Of a stretch of DNA of 64,000 nucleotides, positions 57,934 through 64,000 are shown piece by piece. Under the pieces are notes generated by a model, which was not told where the DNA came from, made no database searches, and was given only the letters and a program-made list of their open reading frames with translations. Each line of letters opens with the position of its first letter. Positions within the stretch are counted from its first letter, which is position 1. This DNA comes from Planctomycetota bacterium (GTDB taxonomy: Bacteria > Planctomycetota > J058): the NCBI GenBank assembly GCA_023954375.1, contig JAMLIC010000014.1, positions 1 to 64,000 on the forward strand, given 5' to 3'. The position numbers and the translations under genes are program-made.

Positions 57934-59028
57934 GCGCGGCTGCTCGATCGCGGGCCGGTCCCCGCCGGTCGGGGGCGGGGACTGGGTGCCGCGGCCCATC
58001 GCCGTGGCGACGACCGCGATGCCGATGACCACGGCCATGATCGCGGCGACCAGGGCGATGATCTTGGCGGCCGAGTAGGGCCGCTGGCCCTGCACCTCGC
58101 CGGTCTGGCCGTTGATCATGAACCTGAAGGTCCGGTCGTGGTACCGGTAGGCCGAGATGTAGGCCGGCAGGAGCATGTGGCGGGAGCGGAGGCTCTCCAC
58201 GCGCATGTCGATCGACACGCCCCGGGTGTCGTCGCCCCGGAAGTCGGCCTTGAGCTTGCGCTCGCAGGCGGTCTGCTCGTCGCGCTCGACGCGCTGCCGG
58301 CCGTGGTCGTTCCAGGCGACCTCGCCGTCGAAGGCGTAGCGCTCCGCCTCCCAGCCGGCCAGGAAGCCCGGCGCGTAGGGCTGGCGGTCGGCCATCGGCC
58401 AGGGCTCGATCGCCTGGACGAGCGCCCGCTCGACGCCCTTGGACGCGCACACGAGGACGTCGCGGTGCTGGCCGCGGTGCCACCCGGAGCCGTGCTGCCA
58501 GCGGGTCCGCTGCACCTGGCGCGTCTTCGTGTTGCCCTGCGGGTCGCGGTAGGTCTCGTTCTCGTAGTAGTGGTGCCCGACCTCGCCGCGGAAGTAGGTC
58601 TGGGTGTCGACGTCGTACACCCAGAAGGGCAGGTAGACGCCGCGGATGGCGTCGGCCTGGGCGCGCTGCTTGAGGTCGTTCGGGGCGAACCACAGCCCCT
58701 CGACCCAGCTGCGGAAGAGCTCGCCCGACTTCTCGCGGGGGACCTTGAACGGGATGACGTACTCGGGCTGGACCGTCTTGGCCTGCTCCTCGGGCGGGAG
58801 CTGGACGACCTTCTGCGAGCCGCAGTAGGGGCACTCGAGGGTCATCTGCGTGGCGCTGAAGACCGTCTGCGCCCCGCAGTTCTCGCAGTCGAACGACTGG
58901 GTCGCGACGCCGTAGCCGCGCTGGGCGGTCGAGGTCGGGGCCACGTTGGCCTGCGGCACCGCGTTGCCGCAGGCGTCGCACTGGGTGGCGTTGTCGGCGA
59001 CGGTGTTGCCGCAGCTCGGGCACTGCAC
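57931..59028 (-). CDS. Zinc-ribbon membrane-anchored protein of unknown function
   Basis: A 365-aa protein from the GTG at 59028; GGAGGAGG lies 7-10 bases upstream. Residues 1-20 form a first zinc ribbon (CPSC and CDAC), residues about 46-72 a second one (CENCGAQTVF, CPYCGS), in the TFIIB-like style. The middle contains the conserved GVYLPFWVYDVDTQTYFRGE and HHYYENETYR blocks that recur in a family of about 400-aa bacterial zinc-ribbon proteins. A single C-terminal transmembrane helix (about residues 320-342, IIALVAAIMAVVIGIAVVAT) anchors it with the bulk in the cytoplasm. Function unknown. A TAACGT box at 59071-59066 may be its minus-10. Confidence 0.72.
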   Translation of the reverse strand: MQCPSCGNTVADNATQCDACGNAVPQANVAPTSTAQRGYGVATQSFDCENCGAQTVFSATQMTLECPYCGSQKVVQLPPEEQAKTVQPEYVIPFKVPREKSGELFRSWVEGLWFAPNDLKQRAQADAIRGVYLPFWVYDVDTQTYFRGEVGHHYYENETYRDPQGNTKTRQVQRTRWQHGSGWHRGQHRDVLVCASKGVERALVQAIEPWPMADRQPYAPGFLAGWEAERYAFDGEVAWNDHGRQRVERDEQTACERKLKADFRGDDTRGVSIDMRVESLRSRHMLLPAYISAYRYHDRTFRFMINGQTGEVQGQRPYSAAKIIALVAAIMAVVIGIAVVATAMGRGTQSPPPTGGDRPAIEQPR

Positions 59029-59400
59029 GGGGCGCCTCCTCCTGCTCGGGTCCGGGGGGGCCGCCACGTTACCGGGCCCTGGCCGGCGGCTCCAGACCGC
59101 CCGGGGACGGTGCAGAAAGCACTTGCGCCGCGCCGAACGCAACATAAGGGCTCTTATCGGCCATTCCGAGTGCTGGACTCGTGGCGGCGAGCGTGATAGA
59201 AGTCAGGTGGCTCATGTGACGGCGCCTCTTTCGCCGGGCAGATGGGTCAAGGGGGGCCCTAGGAACGCCAATTCCTGGGCACCCACGAGCCCGGATCTCT
59301 CCGTGTGGGCGGGGAGCCGGGCTCGATCTTCATCTAGCACACGCTACCGACAAGATTCAAAGGACTTCCGGAACGCCCGCGCGGGCATGGACTTGTTTGA
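59029..59400. other. Gene-free boundary region with hairpins
   Basis: About 370 bases without a convincing gene, where base composition begins to drop. It holds a hairpin ATAAG-GGCT-CTTAT (59144-59157) and a larger stem with 9-bp arms CGAGCCCGG (59286-59294) and CCGGGCTCG (59317-59325) followed by ATCTTCATCT, which could terminate transcription. It marks the left edge of the accessory segment. No tRNA-derived attachment site was recognised. Confidence 0.4.
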
Positions 59401-59892
59401 TTACGCGGGCAGTTCGGGGAGTCGCTCGGCCCGGGCGGCGAGTGCGACGAGCAGGCGCACGACGGTCGAGCGGGTCGCGTCCGGCGCCCACCGGCGTAGG
59501 TCGTCGACGCGCCGGCCGAGCCATGCGAACTGTTCGGGCGTCGTCCGCACCGCCATCACCCTCCTGACCGGCTGACCGCGCGGCCGCGGGGCCATCGCGG
59601 CAGTCACGGCCTCGGGCGAGATGCCGGGAGGCAGCCGATCTTCCGCCGCCGCGGCGGCCAGGACGACCCGGACGACCGAGGACGCCGACGGCAGCCAGAT
59701 CCCGGCCGCGGCCCGGGAAGCGTCGCGAGTCGCACGCCACCTCTCGGCGGCGGCGTGGGTCTTCGCCTTCAGCAGGCGGCGCGGTCGGAGCTGCCGGAGC
59801 TCCCGGACGCGGCGGTCGACCCACGCCCGGAGCTCTGGCTCCAGGCGCACGGGCACGCTGTCCGCTGCGGGCTGCTCTCGTCGCGGCGGCAT
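59401..59892 (-). CDS. Duplicated ribbon-helix-helix-like protein
   Basis: A 163-aa protein from the ATG at 59892, directly after GGAGGAGGAGG. It looks like two ribbon-helix-helix units in one chain: a strand VPVRLEPELRAWVDRRV with helix SSVVRVVLAAAA, and a strand RVMAVRTTPEQFAWLGRRV with helix RSTVVRLLVALAA. RHH proteins bind DNA repeats, usually as dimers, as plasmid partition or copy-control repressors and antitoxins. The iteron-like repeat block just upstream (59991-60225) is its most likely binding site. No partner ATPase or toxin is adjacent. Confidence 0.5.
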   Translation of the reverse strand: MPPRREQPAADSVPVRLEPELRAWVDRRVRELRQLRPRRLLKAKTHAAAERWRATRDASRAAAGIWLPSASSVVRVVLAAAAAEDRLPPGISPEAVTAAMAPRPRGQPVRRVMAVRTTPEQFAWLGRRVDDLRRWAPDATRSTVVRLLVALAARAERLPELPA

Positions 59893-59990
59893 GCCTCCTC
59901 CTCCCCGATGGCGCGAGCGCGCGGCTCGCCCCTCGCGCCCAGGTCTCGTGGCGAGCGCGGGTCCCCCCCCCCCTGCTCGGTGTTCTTGCC

Positions 59991-60084
59991 GATGGTCCAA
60001 GGTCCTGGAGATGGTCCGATGGTCCAAGGCCAGGTCCGTGTGCTCATCGCACATCTAAGGCCCATGGTCCATGGTCCATGGTCC
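59991..60084. repeat. Irregular direct repeats of ATGGTCC
   Basis: GATGGTCCAAGG begins at 59991, GATGGTCC at 60010, GATGGTCCAAGG at 60018, and three adjacent ATGGTCC heptamers span 60064-60084. An 11-base C run precedes the block (about 59963-59973). This is the first of three repeat families in the 480-base gene-free region upstream of the RHH-like gene. Confidence 0.8.
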
Positions 60085-60086
60085 TT

Positions 60087-60126
60087 GGAGCGCTCCGGAG
60101 CGCTCCGGAGCGCTCCGGAGCGCTCC
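60087..60126. repeat. Four tandem palindromic decamers GGAGCGCTCC
   Basis: Four perfect, abutting copies of the self-complementary GGAGCGCTCC (60087, 60097, 60107 and 60117), plus a partial fifth (60127-60132). A 10-base period puts every copy on the same face of the helix, suitable for cooperative binding of a small DNA-binding protein. Confidence 0.9.
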
Positions 60127-60130
60127 GGAG

Positions 60131-60225
60131 CGAGAGGCTTCCCCGCCGGCGGCAACATGTGCGCTACGCCGGCGAGGACGAGAGGCTTCCCCGCCGGCGG
60201 CAACATGTGCGCTACGCCGGCGAGG
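60131..60225. repeat. Two tandem 48-bp direct repeats
   Basis: Copies start at 60131 and 60179 and agree over 47 bases; each starts CGAGAGGCTTCCCCG and contains two CGCCGGCG palindromes flanking AACATGTGCGCTA. The long, exact, adjacent copies resemble iterons or a centromere-like site. Confidence 0.85.
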
Positions 60226-60372
60226 GTCACGGTCGGGCCCGACCGCCGGTCAGGCCAGCGCAGGGCGCTTCTCCTGACCGGCCGTGATCCTATCAGGGGG
60301 GGCCGACACATCCACCCCGTGCTGGGGTGAAACAGGTTCGGCCATCGCGTATACCAATGCACGAGGTGGCGC

Positions 60373-60822
60373 ATGGCCGACGAACCTGCCGCTGATGGCG
60401 CGGACACGATCGAGTGCCCCGAGTGCGCCGAGCTGGTGAAGGCGCGCGCCAAGACATGCAAGCACTGCGGCCACGATCTGGCAGGCCGAGGGAAGAAGAC
60501 GCGTCGGCGCGAAGGACGGCAGTCACCTCGCGGGACAACACCACGCCACATCGTGGTTCGGGGCGTCCGCTCGGGAGGGCTCGCGGCAGTGCTCTCGTTC
60601 TTCCTCCCAGGTCTGGGCCACTTGTATGCCGGGAGCATCTTCTTCGGCCTCTGCACCATGGTGGGCACGTTCCTGATGGTTCCTCTGGCCATGATGGTCC
60701 TTGTCGTTGGGAACGCGGCCGACCTCCTGCCCGTGCTCTACGTCGGCGTTGCTATCGGTTGGATTGCCCAGATCTACATGGCCTACGCTGCGGCCGAGGG
60801 AGCGGACCGGCGCGCTCGCTGA
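60373..60822 (+). CDS. Zinc-ribbon/TM2-like membrane protein
   Basis: A 149-aa protein; GAGGTGG lies just before the ATG. Residues about 14-36 form a small zinc ribbon (ECPECAELV, CKHCGHDL). A basic linker precedes two to three hydrophobic helices (about residues 68-140) with FLPGLGHLYAGSIFFGLC, a TM2-domain-like turn. Such proteins are common near accessory elements but have no defined function. Confidence 0.7.
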   Translation: MADEPAADGADTIECPECAELVKARAKTCKHCGHDLAGRGKKTRRREGRQSPRGTTPRHIVVRGVRSGGLAAVLSFFLPGLGHLYAGSIFFGLCTMVGTFLMVPLAMMVLVVGNAADLLPVLYVGVAIGWIAQIYMAYAAAEGADRRAR

Positions 60823-60835
60823 CACCGCATGGCGC

Positions 60836-60864
60836 TTGACATCGCAGGCGCCCGCGCCTACGCT
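60836..60864 (+). promoter_or_regulatory. Leaderless-type promoter of the methyltransferase gene
   Basis: A consensus TTGACA (60836-60841), exactly 17 bases, then TACGCT (60859-60864), then seven bases to the ATG at 60872. No ribosome binding site is present. Confidence 0.6.
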
Positions 60865-60871
60865 CGAGCGC

Positions 60872-61630
60872 ATGCGCTACCCCGGCGGCAAGAACCACGT
60901 CTACCAGGCGCTCATCAACCTGATCCCCGAGCACGACCGGTGGGTCGAGGCCTTCGCAGGCTCGGCCGCCGTCTCCCGTCACCTCGCCCGGCGCCACGCC
61001 GAGGCGTGGGTGCTCGAGCTCGACCAGGAGCAGGCCGCCCGCCTGCGCCGGGAGCTACCCGGGCACCGCGTGCTCCACGCCGACGCCTTCCGCTTCCTGC
61101 GCGAGCACGCCCCGAGCTGGGGCCCCGAGACGGTGGTCTTCGTCGACCCCCCCTACCCTCTCCGCGACCGCCGCGACGGCCGCCGCCGCTACCGCCACGA
61201 GCTCACGGACGCCCAGCACGAGGAGCTGGCCGAGCTGCTGCACGCGACCCGCGCGCGAGTACTCGTCTGCGGTCACCCGTGGGGGCTCTACCCGCGCCTC
61301 TACCGCTCGTGGCACCGCCACGAGCTCGCGGTGGTCCTGCGCAGCGGCGGCCCGGGGGTCGAGTGCGTGTGGACGAACTACGCGGACCCGTGGCCGCTCC
61401 ACGACTACCGCTACTGGGGCGCCGACAAGCGCGTCCGCCAGGACCTCCGCCGCCAGGTCGCGCGGCACCTCGCGCGGTTCGGGGACATGAACCGCCACGT
61501 GCGGACCGCCGTGCTCCGCGCGCTCACGGACGCCTACAGCCTCGGCGGCGATCGCCGCCTCGACCTGGACCGGCAGGCGGCCTCGCCTGCGCCAGCTCGC
61601 CGGAGGGCGCCATGCACCCGCGCGTCGTGA
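60872..61630 (+). CDS. DNA adenine-N6 methyltransferase (D12/Dam class)
   Basis: A 252-aa protein. RYPGGKN at residues 2-8 and WVEAFAGSAAVSRHL (about 24-38) are the SAM-binding motif, and DPPYP at 92-96 is the catalytic motif of D12-class (Dam/DpnM) methyltransferases, which methylate adenine N6 in a short DNA site. The target-recognition region between them is short, so the recognition sequence cannot be read. There is no cognate endonuclease gene beside it, so it is an orphan methyltransferase or part of a mobile element. The next gene begins 19 bases before its stop. Confidence 0.85.
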   Translation: MRYPGGKNHVYQALINLIPEHDRWVEAFAGSAAVSRHLARRHAEAWVLELDQEQAARLRRELPGHRVLHADAFRFLREHAPSWGPETVVFVDPPYPLRDRRDGRRRYRHELTDAQHEELAELLHATRARVLVCGHPWGLYPRLYRSWHRHELAVVLRSGGPGVECVWTNYADPWPLHDYRYWGADKRVRQDLRRQVARHLARFGDMNRHVRTAVLRALTDAYSLGGDRRLDLDRQAASPAPARRRAPCTRAS

Positions 61631-62121
61631 ACGTCCGCGCGCCCGGCGCGCGCTGGGACGTCTACGTCGGCCGCGGCCGCTGCCCCGTCACGGGTCGCGG
61701 GCAGCGCTACGGCAACCCCTACCCCGTCCGCGTGCACGGCAAGCGCGCCATGATCCTGTTCCTCGACATGCTGGCGCGCCGCGAGCGCGCGCGCGGGCTC
61801 CAGGACGCGCGCGACGAGCTGCGCGGCCAGGTCCTGGGCTGCTGGTGCGCGCCGCGGACGTGCCACGGCGAGGTGTGGGCGCGCCTGGCCGACGGCGAGG
61901 ACCTCGCCGCGATCCGCGCCGACGTCCTCGAGCGCTTGGGCCTCGTCGACGACACCGGCCCGACGTCGCCGCAGGCGAACCCGCCTGCCAGGACCTCCGG
62001 CGCCTCCTCGAGGGCAGGCGGGCCCGCCGCCGGCGGCCGCCAGCCCGAGCCGCTCGAGCAGCTCTGCCTGTTCGCCGCGCCCGAGCCGGCGCCGGGGCCC
62101 GCCGCGCGCTGCCCGGGCTGA
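61612..62121 (+). CDS. DUF4326-domain protein
   Basis: A 169-aa protein; GGAGG lies six bases before the ATG at 61612, inside the end of the methyltransferase gene (19-base overlap). Residues 8-90 match DUF4326: WDVYVGRG, GNPYPV, and LGCWCAPRTCHGEV, a Cys/His-rich end that may hold a metal. Residues 105-169 are Pro/Ala-rich. DUF4326 is frequent in phage and mobile elements, and its role is not established. Confidence 0.8.
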   Translation: MHPRVVNVRAPGARWDVYVGRGRCPVTGRGQRYGNPYPVRVHGKRAMILFLDMLARRERARGLQDARDELRGQVLGCWCAPRTCHGEVWARLADGEDLAAIRADVLERLGLVDDTGPTSPQANPPARTSGASSRAGGPAAGGRQPEPLEQLCLFAAPEPAPGPAARCPG

Positions 62122-62197
62122 CCGCGGGCGCCGCCCCCCTGCCCTGCCCCGCCTCGCTGCCGGCGACGGCGGCGCCCCTGCCTCCGGGCGCCGGCGG

Positions 62198-62590
62198 CTA
62201 GGCGAACTCCGCTCGCACGAGGGCGTTCGCGAGCTGCTGGGTCAGCCAGGTCAGGATCGCGGTCTCGTCGACGCTTGGGTGGACCAAGGGCTTCAGGGCC
62301 GCGAACGTCGACGCTGGGGCAGGAACGCCCGAGGCGAGGACCCGAACAAGAAATCGGTGCAGAGCGAGTACGGCCTGTGGTGCGGCGTCCGGGCTCTCCA
62401 CGTCGCCTGCGACGCTCGCCAGCAGGCGCGCCCCGACTTCCTCGACGCTCACGCGGTCAGCGCCAGCAAGGTCGATCACCGCCTCGGCTGCCCGCCTCAG
62501 CAGGGTCGCCCGTAGCGCCCTGTCGTCGGTCGTCCGGGCGACAGCGCCCGGAATGGCCGTCAGGAGGGCTTCACGCCTTCCAAGCGGCAC
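62198..62590 (-). CDS. Hypothetical protein (130 aa)
   Basis: A 130-aa, mainly alpha-helical protein with no recognised family, signal peptide or membrane segment. It overlaps the end of the next upstream gene by 20 bases, so the two are probably translated together. The first residues (MPLGRREALLTAIPGAV) lie in the final codons of the upstream gene. Confidence 0.5.
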   Translation of the reverse strand: MPLGRREALLTAIPGAVARTTDDRALRATLLRRAAEAVIDLAGADRVSVEEVGARLLASVAGDVESPDAAPQAVLALHRFLVRVLASGVPAPASTFAALKPLVHPSVDETAILTWLTQQLANALVRAEFA

Positions 62591-63047
62591 GTAGCTCGGC
62601 CTCCAGCGCCTTGGTCTCCGCCAGGTCCTTGGCGGTCGGTTCGACGTCTCTGAGTCCCGTGGTCAGGGCCAGTGCGTTCGCTCCCCGCGCCCTCGCACGG
62701 CGAAGGGCCTCGAGGTCGATCAACCCCGGCGGGACGAGGTGGAGCAGGTCGGTCTGCTCACAGGCCCCGATGAGCTTGTCGAGGCTGTCCTTCACGTCCT
62801 CGAGGAGCTCGGCCAGCTCGTCCACCTCAGCACGATCCGGCTCAGGCTGAGCGACGAGCTCGAGCAGCCATTCAATCTTCGCCTCGGCCTCCCTCAGCAG
62901 GAACGTGGACACCGAGGCCATCCTCATTGCCACGGCGCGGATGCCGATCCCCGTTCGCCGGCGCTGGCGCGCCAGATACCCGTCAACCCGCCGGGCAAGC
63001 ATCGCGTCCGTGACCTCGAGGGGCTCGTCCTTCAGCTCGGCGCCCAT
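62571..63047 (-). CDS. Hypothetical helical protein (158 aa)
   Basis: A 158-aa protein rich in Glu, Ala, Leu and Arg, apparently a helical bundle or coiled coil (AEVDELAELLEDVKDSLDKL). No family recognised. GGAGG lies six bases before the ATG. A TATACT box at 63093-63088, followed by ATACGT/ACGTAT palindrome arms upstream on the plus strand (63091-63112), may be its promoter. First of a two-gene overlapping unit within the accessory segment. Confidence 0.55.
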   Translation of the reverse strand: MGAELKDEPLEVTDAMLARRVDGYLARQRRRTGIGIRAVAMRMASVSTFLLREAEAKIEWLLELVAQPEPDRAEVDELAELLEDVKDSLDKLIGACEQTDLLHLVPPGLIDLEALRRARARGANALALTTGLRDVEPTAKDLAETKALEAELRAAWKA

Positions 63048-63146
63048 GTGCTTCCTCCGTCCCGGCCGCGGCCGAGGACCAGCCTCAAGTATACGTCCCT
63101 AGGTAAACGTATGCGCGCCTGGCCGGAGTCGCCAGCCTGGCCGCTC

Positions 63147-63212
63147 CTACCGCGATGCGGCCAGCGTGACGCGAGGCCCCTCGACCGCCGCCTTGTCGAC
63201 GTAGGCCTTCAC
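63147..63212 (-). CDS. Possible 21-aa small ORF
   Basis: GTG at 63212 preceded by AGGAGG, then 21 codons (AYVDKAAVEGPRVTLAASR after the first two residues) and a TAG. It begins 17 bases after the SprT-like stop. The strong ribosome binding site is the only evidence; its length is below what sequence alone can support. Confidence 0.25.
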   Translation of the reverse strand: MKAYVDKAAVEGPRVTLAASR

Positions 63213-63229
63213 GCTCTGTCGTCCTCCTC

Positions 63230-64000
63230 TTACCCCGCCCTGAAGGGCTCCTCGCACACGCCGCAGACGATCGGACCGAGCTCGAGCACGCCGGGGGCGA
63301 CGTAGACGCGCCGGTCGCAGCCGCACACGGCCCGGATTCGGGTCGGCGCGCCCGCGCGGGCGCCGCCGGCCGCGCCACCGGCGCTCCCCCCCGCGCCGCC
63401 GGCGGCTTCAGCCTCGGGCGCGCGGTGGCCGATGAGGACCTCGCGCAGGTCGGCGAGGGCCTCGCGGTAGGCCTCGACCGTCTCGTCGCGCAGGCGCGTC
63501 AGGGTCCAGCCGTAGACGCGATCGCGGGCGACGTCGAGCCCGAGCTCGGCCGCGAGGTGGGCGTAGCGCTCGTTGTGGTAGCGCCCTCCCCTGCTCGTGT
63601 CCTTGATCCCCCGGACCCACGCGAGCGCGTGGGCGGCCTCGTGGAGGAGCGTCCCGAGGACGCGCTCCTCGACCGGCCGCTCCGGCTCGTTGCCGCCGCC
63701 CGGCGCCAGGAGCTCGCCGGCGATGAGGACCTCGCCGGCGCGATCGCCGGCGACGTCCCAGCGCGACGCCCCCCAGTGACCCCAGCACCGGACGTTGCTC
63801 GTGGTGCCGCTGGCGAGGACGACGACCGCCGGCGGCAGCTCCGGGTGGCGCTCGCGGACCGCCGCCCAGGCGGCGCCGAGCGCGCTCGTGACGCGCGAGG
63901 CGAAGACGTCGGCCGGGCCCACGACCGGCCCGGCGCGGAGCCGGCGCTGGTGGCGCTCGAGCGCTGCGGCGGCCTCAGGGTCGCCCGGCGCCCGCCGCTC
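63230..64000 (-). CDS. SprT-like metallopeptidase, partial at the window edge
   Basis: An open frame of at least 256 codons that runs to the edge of the window without a start better than the GTG at 63922, which has no ribosome binding site; the true start is probably outside. Numbering from that GTG, LLHEAAHALA (His94, Glu95, His98) and GGRYHNERY (His116) form the SprT-like zinc site. After a Gly/Ala-rich linker the C-terminus has a zinc ribbon (CGC and IVCGVC). SprT-like proteases clear DNA-protein crosslinks, and this compact form with a C-terminal ribbon is common on mobile elements. Activity is inferred. Confidence 0.72.
   Translation of the reverse strand, partial: ERRAPGDPEAAAALERHQRRLRAGPVVGPADVFASRVTSALGAAWAAVRERHPELPPAVVVLASGTTSNVRCWGHWGASRWDVAGDRAGEVLIAGELLAPGGGNEPERPVEERVLGTLLHEAAHALAWVRGIKDTSRGGRYHNERYAHLAAELGLDVARDRVYGWTLTRLRDETVEAYREALADLREVLIGHRAPEAEAAGGAGGSAGGAAGGARAGAPTRIRAVCGCDRRVYVAPGVLELGPIVCGVCEEPFRAG

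Noticed and set aside
60087..60225. CRISPR array
   Set aside because: The repeats are abutting without unique spacers, and no cas gene is present.

Overview
The window is 64 kb of very GC-rich bacterial DNA with dense coding, many GTG starts and many 4-base stop/start overlaps. The gene content points to a deep-branching Planctomycetota or a comparably complex phylum such as Myxococcota. The pointers are Ser/Thr kinases carrying beta-propellers, HEAT- and TPR-rich giant proteins, a sulfatase-modifying-factor domain, RING-like zinc modules and several SPFH proteins. No rRNA or housekeeping marker is present, so the phylum is an inference.

Layout. 1-6.2 kb: a pyroglutamyl-peptidase-like secreted protein, a PEGA lipoprotein and a giant membrane-anchored gluzincin metalloprotease with a Lys/Asp-rich repeat stalk. 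6.4-17.9 kb (minus strand): one tightly overlapped eight-gene operon of three SPFH/HflK-HflC-like proteins, a P1B-type ATPase with a CPT motif, an ABC-2 type ATPase with an (Ala-Pro)n tail, two membrane proteins and a large soluble protein. 18.2-29.6 kb (plus): a small ORF with its own promoter and terminator, two Ser/Thr kinases, an FHA/GGDEF/GAF/AAA+ sigma-54-type activator split by a frameshift, a Kelch lipoprotein, and a TolB-like secreted protein with an embedded Cys-His-Asp domain and a GGGCS C-terminal sorting tail. The last two genes share a palindrome at nearly identical distance upstream of the start codon.

29.6-42 kb: a RING/arrestin-like protein, an AGE-family epimerase, HEAT proteins, an RsmC-like methyltransferase, an ECF sigma/anti-sigma operon, a tRNA-Lys(UUU), two tandem HNH proteins and a TPR protein with about 25 repeats. 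42-54.3 kb (minus): a trkA-btuF-btuD-btuC operon and a group of FGE-domain, HEAT/VWA-like and DUF4350-like membrane proteins. 54.6-59 kb: a zinc-ribbon/HEAT membrane protein, methylmalonyl-CoA epimerase and a zinc-ribbon membrane protein.

59.1-64 kb looks like an accessory or mobile segment. It holds a duplicated ribbon-helix-helix-like protein beside an iteron-like repeat array, a zinc-ribbon/TM2-like protein, a Dam-family adenine methyltransferase that appears leaderless, a DUF4326 protein, two unknowns and a SprT-like metallopeptidase running off the window edge. No integrase or transposase is visible.

Several genes seem to be read from leaderless or near-leaderless mRNAs, with a TAnnnT box 6-7 bases before the start codon. 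Other genes have clear GGAGG-type ribosome binding sites.
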